Assembly (NCBI GenBank): GCA_002104945.1
Contig: MCFH01000004.1
Location: forward strand, 782,001-846,000
Direction of reading: 5' to 3'
DNA: 64,000 bases
From: Piromyces finnis
Taxonomy: Eukaryota > Neocallimastigomycota > Neocallimastigomycetes > Neocallimastigales > Neocallimastigaceae
Under the pieces are notes generated by a model. It saw only the letters and a program-made list of their open reading frames with translations. It had not been told where the DNA came from and searched no databases. Below, piece by piece: positions 1-18,216 of this stretch. Both the position numbers and the translations under genes were made by a program. Numbering within the stretch: the first letter of the stretch is position 1; every line of letters starts with the position of its first letter.

Positions 1-1873
1 TTATACATAGTATTTTAAACCTACGTGTTAATATAAATGTATATAATAAATAGTTTGAAAATTTAATTAGTCAATTTTCAGTATTAAAGCATCATGAAGA
101 TAGCTTAAATTTAGAACTTAATAGAATAAACCAAGAATATAGTAAGTTTTTATCTATAAAATTATAATACAATGACATTGGTGAATAATAATATTAATTT
201 TTTTTATTATCATTAAAAAGAAATATTTAAGATTGAAAGTATTCAAAAGGTAAAAATGCTTGAAAAAAGCAGAAAAGAGTATGTAGAAAAAATAAAAATG
301 AAGGATGAAGAATTAAAACAAAAAATTGTAAGTGTTGATTTATAAATTAAAATTAATAAAACCAAAAAAAAAATTATTTCATAGACTAATTAATAATTAT
401 TTAATAACTAACAAAAAAAATATATAGAAAGAAATTAATGAGATCAAAAACAATGTTGAAGAATATCAAACAAAACAATTTAATGATTCATTGCAAAAAT
501 TAACAAATGAAAATGAATCATTACAAAATATAATAGATGAAAAAGAAAAATTGTTATCTGAAAATCGTATGAGTATTTTAAATTTGAATTCCCAAATAAA
601 CAAAAAGGAAAATGAATTATCTGAAAAAGATATAGAAATTAATAATCTTAATAATAAAATCAATGATAAAATAAAAATAATATCTGAAAGCAATATAGAA
701 ATTTCAAATTTAAAATTAAAAGCAAACGATACAGAAAATAAAATAGAGAGTTTAACCGAAATATTAAATGCTAAAGATAAAATAATATCAGAAAATAAAG
801 ATGTAATGATGAAGTTAAACGAAATTATCAATGGTAAAGACAATGAACTTAAAGATAAACAAGAAAAAATGAAGATTTTAGAAAATCAAGTCAATGAAAA
901 AGATATTATTATCAATGAAAATAAAAAGAGATTTATCGAATTGGAATCAAATTCACTACAATTAAATATGAATGTTGAAAATAGAGAAAAAGAAAATATA
1001 AATAATGATGATAATGATTTTTCTGAGCTTCAATTGGAAAATGATAGATTGATGAATGAAATAGAAAAAATAAAATCTGAATATACAAAAATTCAGCAAT
1101 TAAACGAAAACTTAGAATTAGAAAAAAAGGAAAAAGAAAATGAACATGATAAAATAAAAAATGAAATGGAAGAATTAAAAAAGGTACAAGAAGAAAACAA
1201 TAAATTAAAAGAAGAAAGAGATGAATACAAAAATAATTGTAAAAAATTACAAGAAGAGTGTGATGCTTTAATTAAAGATCTCAAAGCAAAGGATAGTTCA
1301 GGTAAAGATAAAAAAATTGAAATTCTTATGAAGGAAAACAGTGATTTAAAAAACAAATTAGAATTTGCTGAAGATCAAATAATAAGATTAACACATGATA
1401 ACAAGGAAACAGAAGTTTTAGTTATTAAAGCTAATGACGAAATTTCAAGATTGAACAGAATTATTAACAATAACCAAGAAATAAAATTCTATGATAGTGG
1501 TTTAGAATCTCTTGATTCTGAAAAAACCGAAAGTATTAATAATGATAGTATAATTGAATCACCAATAATAAAAACTAAGACAATGGTTAATGTTGGTATT
1601 CAATGCAACATTGGTAAGAAACAAACTTTACACAAGAGCAGCAGTAGATTAATAGAAGATAAATATGCTGGTTCTGATAAATGGTCTAAACTTGCCACTC
1701 CAAAACATAAACCACACACTATATTAAGTTCATATCAACATTCTCTTAGTAGACAACGCTCTATGTCACCTATACCCTGTCCATCACCTACACCTTCCAA
1801 TGCTTCCTCTTGTTCTTCACTAAATGAAAGACCACCATGGAGATTATGGAGTTTATATACAAAGAAGAATTAA
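1..1873 (+). CDS. Coiled-coil protein, 3' part of a gene
   Basis: Three exons are clear: 82-141, 221-327 and 428-1873, joined by GT-AG introns with matching phases. Bases 1-24 may be the end of a further exon: frame and phase fit, but the donor (GTGTTA) is weak. The gene begins upstream of the window. About 540 residues are visible. The first ~350 are Lys/Glu/Asn-rich heptad-like coiled coil. The last ~120 are different: a 'GLESLDSEKTES' stretch, 'MVNVGIQCNIG', then a basic Ser/Pro-rich tail with 'SRQRSMSPIPCPSPTPS', ending 'PPWRLWSLYTKKN'. I do not recognise the family; long coiled coils with Ser/Pro tails occur in cytoskeletal, Golgi and spindle-pole proteins, and nothing here decides between them. 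The stop is followed by an AT-rich 3' region convergent with the next gene. Confidence 0.75.
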
Positions 1874-2629
1874 TAATAATCCCATAACTACATTTAATAT
1901 TATAATATAGAATTTTTTTTATTTAATTATTATTATTTTTATAGTAATAAAAAAATAAAAAATTAACCAAATGGCATTTTATATATATATAAGCAGTTTT
2001 ATAAAGTAATATATATATTATTTTGTAATTGCTTAGTTTATTATTTGATTATATAAATAATTTCATTTAAACATTAATATTATAAAATAGTCATTATTTA
2101 ATCATACATTATAATCATTTTCTCATAATTAATAATATAATTATTATATTCAAAATCATTTTCCATTTAACATAATTAATATATAATCTTTATAGTTTAT
2201 TGTTTAACTATAATAACTATTCGTTAAACTAAATTTTAAATGATAATAATGAAAAAAAAAAAACAAAAAAAAAAAAAAAAAAGAAACTATGAGCTAAATA
2301 TATAGTATATACATATAGTATATAGAATAATATGTATAAAAAAAAAAAATTCTTTATCTTTTTTTAACCAATATTTAATAAAAATACTAATTTTTATATA
2401 AATAATTTAAACTAATCAATAAATAAAATTTAAAATTCTTTAAAAAAGAATGATATTAATAATAATAAAATAATAATAATAAAATTAACAAAAAATTAAA
2501 GAAAAGAAAAAGAAAAAAAGAACGATCTAAAATTTATTAATTATTAACTTCGTAGAGCTTTATTGTTTTGTTTTGTTTTTTTTTAAATTAAAAAATACAA
2601 AAACTAGTTTAAATATGTATTAATTCTTA
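1874..2629. other. Intergenic, convergent 3' ends
   Basis: AT-rich spacer between two convergent genes. It holds A and T homopolymers and TA-rich stretches. No ORF, RNA gene or repeat of note was seen; it presumably contains both 3' UTRs and polyadenylation sites. Confidence 0.7.
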
Positions 2630-7231
<4,602 letters not shown>

Positions 7232-8708
7232 CTTTTCTTTATTTATGTGCTGCCTTTAAAAAATTTCATTTTAATTGTACCACAAAAAAAAAAAAAGTGC
7301 TGAAATATTTATCTAAATATATGTTGATATAATAAATTTTGTCATAAAAAAAATGAATAACTATTTTTAAAAATATTTAAAGTATTAATATAAGATATAA
7401 TGGTATAATGAATTAATGTGTTTCTTTTTTATTTTTTTTTATTTTTTTTTTTTTTGCTTTCAAAAGAACAAAAACTCTTAATAAGCAATAATAGTAAAAT
7501 ATTTATTAATTTTTTAATAAAAAAAAATTTAATTTTTTTAAAAAATTAAATTAAATTTTAAAAAATTTGTGGATAAAATTTTTTTAATTTATTTTTTTAG
7601 CATAAAGTTTTAATTATAATAAAACTTTTCTCTTCATAAAGATAAATTTGTAATTGTTGTTGCTCTAGATAGGCAAAATATGCATCTTATATAATAATTT
7701 TTAATATGTACATAATATAGGAAACTATAAAAATACTGGAATAGAAAATATTTTAGAAAACTTTTTATTTGAATATACAAAACTATATTAATTTATTATA
7801 TAATATAAATTAACTTTTTGGAGTAACTAGAATATAATTTTATTATTTTTAAAAAGATTATAATTATATAAAGAGCTTTTAATTATTAATATGTTATTTT
7901 TTCTTATTTATCAATTCATCTTTATATTATTAAAAAATAATAAAAAACAAAAGAGTTTTTATTATATATTTTTCTTTTTCTTTTATACAACATATTAAGA
8001 AAAATTATAATCTGTTAAGATCAATAATATATTATACAATTCTTCATAAAAATAAAAATAAAAATATATAAACTAAAAATATAAATAATTTTTTATTATT
8101 TTTTAAAGAAATTATTTATATTTTATAAATAACTAATAATTATTATATATTAATTTTAAATAAATATTACAAAAATTTTATATTACAAAATATACAACTT
8201 TTGTATAATAATAAAAGGAATAGTAATGATATTATATACTTTAAAAAATTATAATTGCATAATAAAAGGTTTTAAAGTAGAAAATGTTAATAAAAAAAAT
8301 AAGATTTATATTTTATAATATATTAAAATATTCTTTTTTTTTTCTTCCTTTTTTTCCTTATATTATATAATGTTTTAATGATAAACTTCAATGTATGAAT
8401 AAGTTTAATTTATATATTCTTTTTTAATTGATATTATATATGTTGGAGATAACTTTTGTTTTTAATTGTGAATTCATTATTATTTTTTTTCATTCTAGCA
8501 TGAATATTTATTTTGACTTTTTTTATTTAAATTGTGAATTTATATGCATATATGTTATATTTTATTGTTAATTTGTTTATTTATTTATTTTTTTGTTTGC
8601 TTGCTTGCTTGCTTATTTTTTACTTATATTTATATAATATTTAACACTATTATTATATATAATATATATAAGACTTTTTCATTTTTTAAATAAATGATTC
8701 TTATTTAT
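7232..8708. other. Intergenic, no gene seen
   Basis: Very AT-rich spacer: upstream region of the coiled-coil/Asn-rich gene and downstream region of the RRM gene. It has T-runs near 7430 and a short TTGC tetranucleotide repeat near 8597-8614. No exon with convincing codon content was found on either strand. Confidence 0.6.
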
Positions 8709-10918
8709 TTAATTATCTTCTGTTGTAATAGATGGAATATTAGAAGAATAAACTTGTGGTGGTGGAATAATTGGTTCACTTGTCAAGTTAGTTAAAGAAG
8801 AAAAAATAGATAATTCTGGTTCAGTTTTATTATCAGCATTACCTTCATTAAGAGTGAAATCAGAGCCGTTATTAATTAAATTATTAATCTTAGCATTATT
8901 AATAGTATTACTATTAATAGTAGAAGAACTTTCTTCATTAGATTGGAGAGAAACTTCAATATCTTTATCATTTAACGAATTTGACATTTTATTAAAATTA
9001 TCCTTCTTAAATGGTAAATTCATAGAAGAAGAAGATAATTTTGAAATTAATCCAAAGGAATCGTTTTTACCCAATGTATCTAAGAGTGACGAAGAATTTT
9101 CGTTACTAAATAAATTAAAGGTAAAATTGTTCTTTAAAATAGAATTTGTTCCAGCATTATTAACAAAATCATTAGTATTAGAGAACTCTAAATCTTCTTT
9201 TGATTTTTCGGTTATTTTTTGATTATCCTTTGAAATATTATCAAAGACTTCATCATCTTTACTGCTTGGGATAGTTGATTTATCCATAGCCATATTGAGA
9301 CTTAAATTATAAAATTTACTATTAAGATCATTTGTGGAATCTATAACTGGCTTTCCGTTAATATTATCTAAACTACTGTTATTGTTATTATTATTATTCA
9401 AATCCATAAATCCTGAGGTTTTATTAATTGGGGAAAAGAATAATGGAGTAGTAGAAGAAGTAGATAATGGGCTTACTTTTTTTAAATCATCTATTGGAGA
9501 TCCATCTATGGTATTTTCATTTAATGATGCTCTATTCTTTAAAAGATCATTATTTCCTCCTAAGTAGTTTATTGGCAAATTGAAATTGTTGTTATAAAGG
9601 TCATTAGAAAATGGGGACTCTACCGAACTCAAATTGCCAGAATTTTGACTAAATTTATTAGTAACAGCGGTAGTCTGACCAACAGCTGGTGCACCTGTAG
9701 AATGATTATTATTACCAGAAAAATCATTATCTAATAAGGAAGAAGGTTGTCTATATACACCATTCATAAAGCTATTTGCATTGGCTGAAAATGAATTTGA
9801 TTGTTGCATAGGTTTTTGAAGAGAATTGTTAAATGAAAATAAGTTATTTTGCATTGTTTGCTGTTTTAATCCCTTTGGAGCATTTGAATTGTCTGCTAAG
9901 AAATTAAAAAGATTATTATTAAATAATAGGGAATTATTATTGGTTGGGATACTTGTTCCATTGGTAGTTCCTGGAATATTTTTGTATAATTTTTCAAAAC
10001 TTGGCTTTGAAGAATTCAAAGAATTAGAATGGTTCATATCCAAATTTTGATAGTTTGGTAATTTATACATATTTCTGTTGGTATTAAATAAAGATGAGTT
10101 TTGATCTATAAATGGTTGAGTTGTTGCAGAATTCAAGAGATTCATATTACCATTTCTTTCTCTGGCACCTGGTAACATAGCTTTTTTAAAAATATAATAA
10201 AGTATAAAACAATTAATTTTTTATGTATTTTAAAAAAGTATATCATAATAAAAGTAAAATAATAACACATACGTCCGTTATTAGTTAATGGGCCAATACC
10301 AGTACTAGTTGGTAAATTCATTCCTCTATTCATATTATTTATTTGATATACATTGCTATCATCCTTTATTAATTGATTACAGAGATTATTGACCATGTTA
10401 TTATTATTATTGAAATTCATACAATTATTAACATTGTCAGGCATCATACTATGATACTGCATACATGTATTTTTCATTGAGGAAGCAGGATAATACATGT
10501 TCATCATCGTTTTTTTAGTATGAAGATTCTTTTTAGCCATTTCAGCTTTTAAAACGCTTCCTTTTTCGAAATCTATTTGTCTTCCTGTTAAAACTTCCAT
10601 AGCATTCAATGCATCCATTTTAGTGTGAAATTTTGCAAACCCAATCTAAATATTTATATTTTAAAAAGTAATTAATTATAAATTTCCTATATGTTAGTTT
10701 AAGAAATTGATAATATATTATACTTCATCAATTAAATTATTATATATATTGAAGAACAAATGAATATTTACAATTTGTTTTCTTCCATCTTTGTTTGGAG
10801 TTGGAATTTTTAATGTCGCAGCTTCAAAACCAGGATTGAAAATAAACATATTTTGGAATTCCCTTTCATTCATGTCATCTGGGAAACCTACAACAAAAAT
10901 AGTTGTAATTTCTTCCAT
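8709..10918 (-). CDS. RRM-domain RNA-binding protein with Asn/Ser-rich tail
   Basis: Three exons: 10918-10772, 10645-10273 and 10180-8709, phases consistent, 663 residues. Residues ~5-90 form one RNA recognition motif. RNP2 is 'TIFVVGFP'; RNP1, created by splicing exon 1 to exon 2, is 'IGFAKFHT'. The domain ends 'VLKAEMAKKNLHTKK', which resembles the end of the RRM in the RBPMS/Couch potato and fungal Whi3-like groups ('LRLEFAKAN' in RBPMS). The remaining ~570 residues are Asn-, Ser- and Met-rich, low complexity and without another domain, a composition typical of prion-like RNA-binding proteins in RNP granules. Role inferred: mRNA binding, perhaps control of stability or localisation. Which orthologue it is cannot be fixed by eye. 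Confidence 0.85.
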
Positions 10919-13900
10919 GATTATAATTTATATTTTAAAGTTATAATACTGATTATTTATATATATATATATATATTAATTGATTTGATTGAATTATTAA
11001 TTATTTTTTATTATTTTATATTATTATTGTATTTAGTTATGTATAGTATATATTGTTATTAATGCTTTTTATATATTATAATGATTGATTATAAATAGTG
11101 ACTATAGTATTGATTAATGGTATTAATATAACAAAAAAAGGTAATGGTTTCGTGACAATAATAATAATAATAAACTTTATAATATATAATATTATAAAAA
11201 AAAATTAATTGTTAGTATTTTGATAATAGATATTTTTTTAATTCATACACATTTCACTTTTTATAGTTATAATATAAATAGTATTTGTATAATAATATAA
11301 TAATATAAAATTATTGAATGTAGTTGAATTATATATAATTATTTAACAAAAAAAATGAAAAAGACATTGATTTAACTTTATTTAATATATTTTTTCATAA
11401 CATTTTTTAGATTAATTTTTTTAAATTAAATTAATTAAATTTGTCAAATATATTTTTAAAATAATATCCCCGGTCTAAAAATAAAATTTTAGATTATTTT
11501 TCCAGAAATTATTATTAAATCTTTTTTAATAATAAATTTATTATAGTTTTTACTATTGCAAAAAAAAAAAAAGGTTATATGCTAATTGTACATTATACTA
11601 ATATAACTACTTGTAGTAAAATCAAGTAAATTAATATTATTATGAATTATATTATTATATAATATATTATGTATATCCAATATTCTGAATTAATTTTAAT
11701 AAACATAAAAATATTTAAAGTGAATCAAGTAATTATAATCATTATTAAGTATGTTTGAATATATCTCTTATGATATACTAAATTTATCTATTTTATATTT
11801 TAATTCTAATTAGCTTTGAAAATGGGATTTTTGTTTATTTGTGTTTTGTTTGTTCCTTGTTTTTATCACTATGATACAATTCCTACAAATTCATCATTAA
11901 TCAATAATTTGCAATAAGTTCTATATAAAACATTTTTAGTAAATAAAATAAGTTCATACGTTTTAATATCAAAATATTGTTGGATTTATTTATCTTTTGA
12001 GAGGTATGTGGATAATTGAATTACAATTTATTATTATTTATTAATTTTATGGCATTATCTTATTACTTTATGTGTGATTTTATATATACAATATTGAACA
12101 AATAATTATTCAAGAAATGAAAATTAAAAATAAAAGAAAAAGAAAGAAATGAATATATATATTAAAATAGTAATAGTTATTATCATAAAATAAAAAAAAT
12201 GAACTTGAAACAAAAACGATATAAAAATAAAATAAAATAAAATAAAAAAAAAAAAAATGTATAAAAATAAAAATAAATTGAATAAAAATTATATATAAAT
12301 AAGCCTAATTAATGACTTTATAAAATATTACTAAATATATAAAGTTTTATAATATCACAGTTTTCTCTAATATTTTATAAGTTAAAATAAAAAGGAGAGA
12401 ATCTAAAAAAAAAATTAAAAAATAAAAAAAAATTAAGAATTAAAAAAAAAAAAATAAAAATATTAATATAAAAATAAATATGTTAAAAGTATAAATTATA
12501 TATTTAGAGCAATGATACTATCATAAATAAACATATTTTATTATATAATATAGGAACATTGAATTTGATGATAGTTAAAAATACATATAATCATAATATT
12601 AAAATTATTTACATATATTTTAGTGAAATTTTAATTATTATTTATACTTTATACTTTATAAAGTAGATTTAATATTTATATATAAGAATTAATATATATT
12701 ATTGTTTTTAAACTTTCTATTTTTATCCAGTACATTTTCCACATAGCAATAAATCGTTAAACTATATTTATTATTGATTTTAAAAATATATTAGCCTTTT
12801 TACATTTAATATTCTAAAAAATTCAATTAATAATATATAACATTATAATACTAAATATGATATTTGTATAATTAATAAAAAAACAAAATATAACATAGTT
12901 ATAACATCCAGAACTAATAATATAAAACTTTATAAATTATTAAGTATATTTATAAAAAGATATACACTTTTTCAAATACAGCTTATTTTTTATTTTTATT
13001 GTATATTATCAAAGCAGCAAAAATAAAAATAAAAAAAAAAAAATAGATAATAAAATATTAATTATAAAATTAGATTTTAAAAAAAAATAAAAATAAAAAA
13101 GCCTTCATAATAAATTTTTATTTTGTAAAATTAAATCTTAAATAATAATAAAATAAAAAAATATATATGTGAGTGTTTAAACCATAATCATTCCAATTAT
13201 CTATATATATACATAAATAGATTAATAGATAATTAGAATAACAGGTTATATTTTATTATATTTTAAAACTTTAAAAAATATAATCATCTCTAGAATTTAT
13301 GCTTGTTATTTTTAATATATCTTTTAATTGTCTACGCATTTAAAATAAAAGTTTTTATTATTTGTTCTACCAAATTTTCCATAACCTTATAAACTTAATG
13401 ATAACAATCAAAATAATTGATTGTTTATAAATATCAAATAAGAATAATTGATGTAATAATTAATAAATATTTATATATAATCTCTAATAACTATTAATAT
13501 ATAAACGAAAAAACTTTTTTTTTTTTTTAGTATTTTATTTATTTCCATTGAGAATATTACAGTTAGAGTTAGTATACGTAATACATAATAATATTTATAT
13601 TTATTTATTATTTATTCATATTTTTATTAATAATTACTTATTTAATTTGTATTACTTTATAGTGTTAGTAATATTTCTATTTAGTTGTAATGATGAATTG
13701 ACTAAAAAATAAAAATAAAAAAATAAAGAAAAAAAGATCTAAAGGGATATGATACATTTATTTTATTAATATTTTAATAAATATCTAGTTGTAATGTTAA
13801 TTAATATATATATATTATTGTATTTATTTAGTTTTGTTTTGTTTTTTTTTTTGTAATAATATTTTAAAAAAAGTACATATTTATTATTGTTGTGGATGTG

Positions 13901-13943
13901 ATCTATTTTACTTTCATTTAATATTTTAATAAATCTCTTTTTT
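10919..13943. other. Long intergenic region, no gene seen
   Basis: Three kilobases of AT-rich DNA between the RRM gene (starts at 10918) and the 3' end of the RABL3-like gene. I saw homopolymers, TA repeats and short TAA runs but no exon, tRNA-like GC island or transposon end. Short exons of an unknown gene could still be missed. Confidence 0.55.
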
Positions 13944-15435
13944 TTAGTAGTTATTATTGTTATTATTCAATGATAGAGAACTAAAATGTGGTGATAAATT
14001 TGATATAACTGGTGATACTGAATTATAACCTAAATTCGAAGTTGAACCTGTCACCATATTTGAATTATATTTTGATCTCCATTTATTATTTGGAACAGAT
14101 AAATGTAAATCATTCACAGTTGAAGATGAAATTGGGTATTGTCTTTGAATATTTACATTCATTGTATCGCTTTGTTCTATAACTTGATTATAAAAATTAT
14201 AAAATATATTATAATTTGTAGAATATGACATTGACGAATCCAATGATATTGATGTCTTAATAATTTAGACAATTTAAATTATTTAATATATTTTATAATG
14301 TTAATAATAAAATAATATATTAATATATTGAAAATTTATTAAAATATATTTGATTTCTATAATTACCACACAAACGCTTGTTCCATTAAATGTATTTGCA
14401 ATATCACTTTTATTAATTCTATAACGTTCTGATACTAAGTCGGCTTTATTTCCTACAACCAAAAGAGGAATAGATAGTTTTATTTCTGGATTTTCAACCT
14501 CAATCTTTAAGTCTATATTATTATTATCTATTATATATTAAAAGTAAATAATATTTATTAATAAATTGTATATACATTGTTTATAATAATACAAAAAAAA
14601 AAAAAAAAGGTAAAATTAAAATTAATACTAACTAGCTTTAAGTCCATTGAATCCTGAAGATCTGAAAGTATTCGACTGTAAAATTTCCTGTAGCCATTTC
14701 CATAAATTCTTATAAGATTTATTATTCGATAAGTCATGAACCAGTATTATTCCTTTAATATCTTTATAAAACATTTCTCTACTTTTTGGATGCTTACATC
14801 CTTTTTTTTTTTTTTTTTTAAATAAATATATAATAAGTATAATTTATTTTAATAAAAAAAAATGAAAAACTTTAAAATTAATTTATCATAAATCTTTATT
14901 ATTATAATATTTACTGTTATTAGTTTCAATGAATTCTAAATAGTAATATCTATTTGTTTTTTCATATTTGTATAACTTTTTGAATAATATTATGTATTTA
15001 AAAAATAATTAAATTCAATTTTACCAATTTCAAATATTTAATTTCGAGTAATTATATACCTTAACATCAAGATGACATCCTATTGTCCATAAAGCATTTT
15101 TCTTAACCTCATTTTGACATAAAATATTAACTAAGCTTGTTTTTCCGACACCTATAGATGTTTATTCATTTATTAAATTATTTAAATTGTTATTTAAAAA
15201 TATATATGATAATAATATATAATGTAAAAGGGGGAAAAATAAAGAATAACAATTCGTTTAAATATTTGAAATTAATTAAATATTGTTAATATTTCTTTAA
15301 AATAAATTAACATTTGTTTGCTTGTTTATTTGTTTGTTTGAAAATAATTTTTAAATATACAATTATTGAAATAAGATTATTTTATTAACCTGGATCTCCA
15401 ACAACTAAAATTTTTAATGAATTATGACTTTCCAT
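13944..15435 (-). CDS. RABL3: RABL3-like small GTPase
   Basis: Six exons: 15435-15390, 15151-15060, 14975-14915, 14800-14633, 14527-14367 and 14255-13944; all phases fit, giving 279 residues. The P-loop is 'GDPGVGKT' (residues 13-20), split by intron 1. It is followed by 'NILCQNEVKKNALWTIGCHLD', close to the RABL3 signature (LLCQNQV..WTVGC). 'FYKDIKGIILVHDLSNNKS' matches the RABL3 'VNGIIFVHDLTNKKS' block, and G4 is 'NKAD' at ~149-152. The expected G3 motif (ELWDVGGS in RABL3) reads 'LEFIETNN', so the DxxG glycine is gone. The C-terminal ~80 residues are Ser/Asn-rich and lack a prenylation CAAX or CC end. RABL3 is known as a Rab-like GTPase linked to trafficking and Ras/Rap prenylation. Divergent from the TAN1 gene 428 bp away. 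Confidence 0.8.
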
Positions 15436-15863
15436 TATAAAATTTATTAAGTTAAAACGATTTAATATTACAAATATTTAGCTTTTATTTAATTTCTACA
15501 GATTCATTAATAATAAATAAGAGATTATAAATTTGAAGTTGTTTCGCTAATTTATTTACACTTTATCTATATTAAATTATTAATTAAAATTTTCATTATA
15601 AAACTTTATAAAAATAAATAAAATTAAAGTTCTATTCATTTATTTATTTATTAATATATTCATTCATTTACTTTTCTATAATATTTTATTTTACCAACTA
15701 ATTAATCAATATATTTTCCAATCATTTTATAATATAAAAATTAATTTCTATTACAGTAAATAACAAAAAAAATTTTATTATAAATTCTGCTGCAACTAAC
15801 TTGGTTTTGGATAAAATATAAAGTAAAAAAAAAAGTTATTTATTAATAGATTATAGAAATAAA
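15436..15863. promoter_or_regulatory. Divergent promoter region between RABL3-like and TAN1-like genes
   Basis: 428 bp between two start codons facing away from each other, so both promoters must lie here. The stretch is AT-rich with repeated ATTTATTTATT and TAATTAAT motifs. No specific factor site can be named from sequence alone. Confidence 0.55.
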
Positions 15864-17380
15864 ATGTCAACAGAAAACGTCCCAAAAAGAAAGTTTACTG
15901 ATTCAGGGGATAAGAAAAAGAAAAGAGCTTATATAAAAGTAAAAATAAATTTAATAAATTCAAAGTCATAATTTCGATATTACATTATAAATTTTTATAA
16001 ATAATTTGAAATCCATTCAAAATTCTATTTGCAAAATTATAAATCAAATCATTTACATAATAAATATAATTTATACCTTAAATATGTACAATTTTTTAAT
16101 ATTTATTGCAATTTAAAAATAAAAAAAAAAAAAAAAAAAAAAAGAATAATGGTTCTACTAAAATGTTTGCAGCTAAAGCTAAAATGAGTGGTTTCTTAAT
16201 TACCTGTACATTGAACAAAGAAAGAAGCAGTGCAAGAGAAATGTGTGACCTTCTTAGTGAAGTAAATAAAAATATATTAAATAAATAATTGATTCTATTA
16301 CTACCAACCTATTTAAGAAATTTCAAAATTCCATCACATAAAAATATAAAACTTTTTTTTTTTTTGAAATTTCTTGAATAATTTTTCTTTAAAAAAATAT
16401 ATATATATATATAATAGTTTAAAATATTAAAGTATATTTTTTCTCTATTATAAAAATTAATATTTCAAAATATGATAATAGCATGTAGAAGAAATGTATC
16501 CAGAATTGTGTGAAAAAAAAGAAGTAGAAGAAATTGACAGTGAAAATGAAGATGACATTGATGATATCGAAGCCTCATTAGCAAAAGAATTAAATAATAT
16601 GAAAAATGATAAAAAGGAAAAAAATAAATTCGAAATAGTTCCTCTTAATATCAATTGTTTAGGTTTTATAAGAGCAAGAGTTCCTATTGATCCTGTGAAA
16701 GTTGTTCATTCAATTTTTGAAACTATCGAAAACAAAAAAGAAAAAAAAACAAAGTAATTACCATAATAAATAAATATCAATTTTTTTTTTAAAACTATTG
16801 GTTTAATTTAAAATACGAAATAATATATTCTATTTATCAAAAATTAATATTTCATCCTTTTAATAAAATAATGATAGATATACTCAAAGAATTATTCCAA
16901 TTGTTAATACATGTACTACAAATAAGCCAGAAATATTTAAATTAGCTGAAACCATAGTAAAGCCATATTTTCCAGATGACGAACAAAAAGAAGTAAATAT
17001 ATTTTATTTAATACTTTTTCAAAATATATTTATATATATATATTATCTTTATTTCTTATATATATATATTAACATTTCATTTTTTTTTTTTTTTTCTAAT
17101 CATTTATACAATTATATATATTAAATAATAATAATAACATGAAAAAAAGTATGCTATTATGATTAAAATAAGAAATAATAGTAAAATGGATAGAATGGAA
17201 ATTATACAGGGAATTGCTGGCGTTATCGGAGAAAAGCATAAAGTTAATTTAACCAATCCATCTTTATTTGTTATTGTTGAAATTTTCAAAACTGTTTGTG
17301 GAATAAGTGTTGTAGATGACTATTTCAAATATAAGAAATACAATATGGAAGAAGTATTTGAAAGAACATTTAATAACTAA
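15864..17380 (+). CDS. TAN1: tRNA acetylation cofactor, THUMP domain (TAN1/THUMPD1)
   Basis: Five exons: 15864-15938, 16145-16261, 16482-16753, 16878-16992 and 17150-17380; phases agree, 269 residues, near yeast Tan1 (289). The basic N-terminus 'KRKFTDSGDKKKKRAY' is followed by 'SGFLITCTLNKERSSAREM', typical of the family start. An acidic linker ('DSENEDDIDDIE') precedes the THUMP domain (~115-260) with 'CLGFIRARVP', 'TQRIIPIVNTC', 'YAIMIKIRNNSKMDR' and 'LTNPSLFVIVEIFKTVCGI'. Tan1/THUMPD1 binds tRNA and partners Kre33/NAT10 to make N4-acetylcytidine at position 12 of tRNA-Ser and tRNA-Leu. No enzymatic domain is expected or seen. Transcribed divergently from the RABL3-like gene. Confidence 0.9.
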
Positions 17381-17745
17381 ATTAAAAATAATAAAGATGG
17401 ATATGAAATATGAAAATATATTGTTCATTTATTAATTCTTTTTAATAAAAATAAAAATAGACGTTTAACTCTTTTTTCTCGCAAATAAAATGAAATGAAA
17501 TAAAATTAATGTAATTATCATCCTAATAGAATTTTAAAAAAAAAAAATTAGTAAACATAAATAAAATCATTAAAAAAAAAAAAGGAAAAAAAAAAAAATC
17601 TTTATTGTTATTGTAATAATAATACTTTTTTAATATAACTTCTAATATTTATTGATTGTTAACAACTTTAATATGAAATTATTAATAATTTTTAGTATTT
17701 TATGGATTAATAAATTAAATTTTAAATTTAATAGGTTTATGAAAC
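17381..17745. other. Short convergent intergenic region
   Basis: 365 bp between the 3' ends of the TAN1-like (+) and CMTR-like (-) genes. It contains A-runs at ~17530-17600 and nothing else recognisable. Confidence 0.7.
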
Positions 17746-18185
17746 TTATATTAAATTCCATTGTTTTTGGCATTCTCTTATAACATCATTTGCATCAACA
17801 GTACTTCTCGAATGGGCAAACATCATATCTAATAATTTTTTATAATAATCATTTTGCAATATGAGATATCTAAATAAATATAAATTCAATAATTAAAAAG
17901 CTGTTCAAATATATATGAAATTCTATAATATTTATTATAATATTTATTAATAATAATATATATTATATACTTCATATTTAAGGATTGTATATCATCTACA
18001 AAATCTTCATCAATTTCATTTTCAATGATATGAGTAGCAATTGTTTTTTCTTCCTTCATTAATGTATGCCAGTTAATAGAACCATTATTAGTGACTTCAT
18101 TCATAGACTGGTTTACTTCATATAAATAATCAATAGTTTCTTGGGTTGCACCTTTAAAGTTTTGGCAATATATATATCTTTTAAA

Positions 18186-18216
<31 letters not shown>

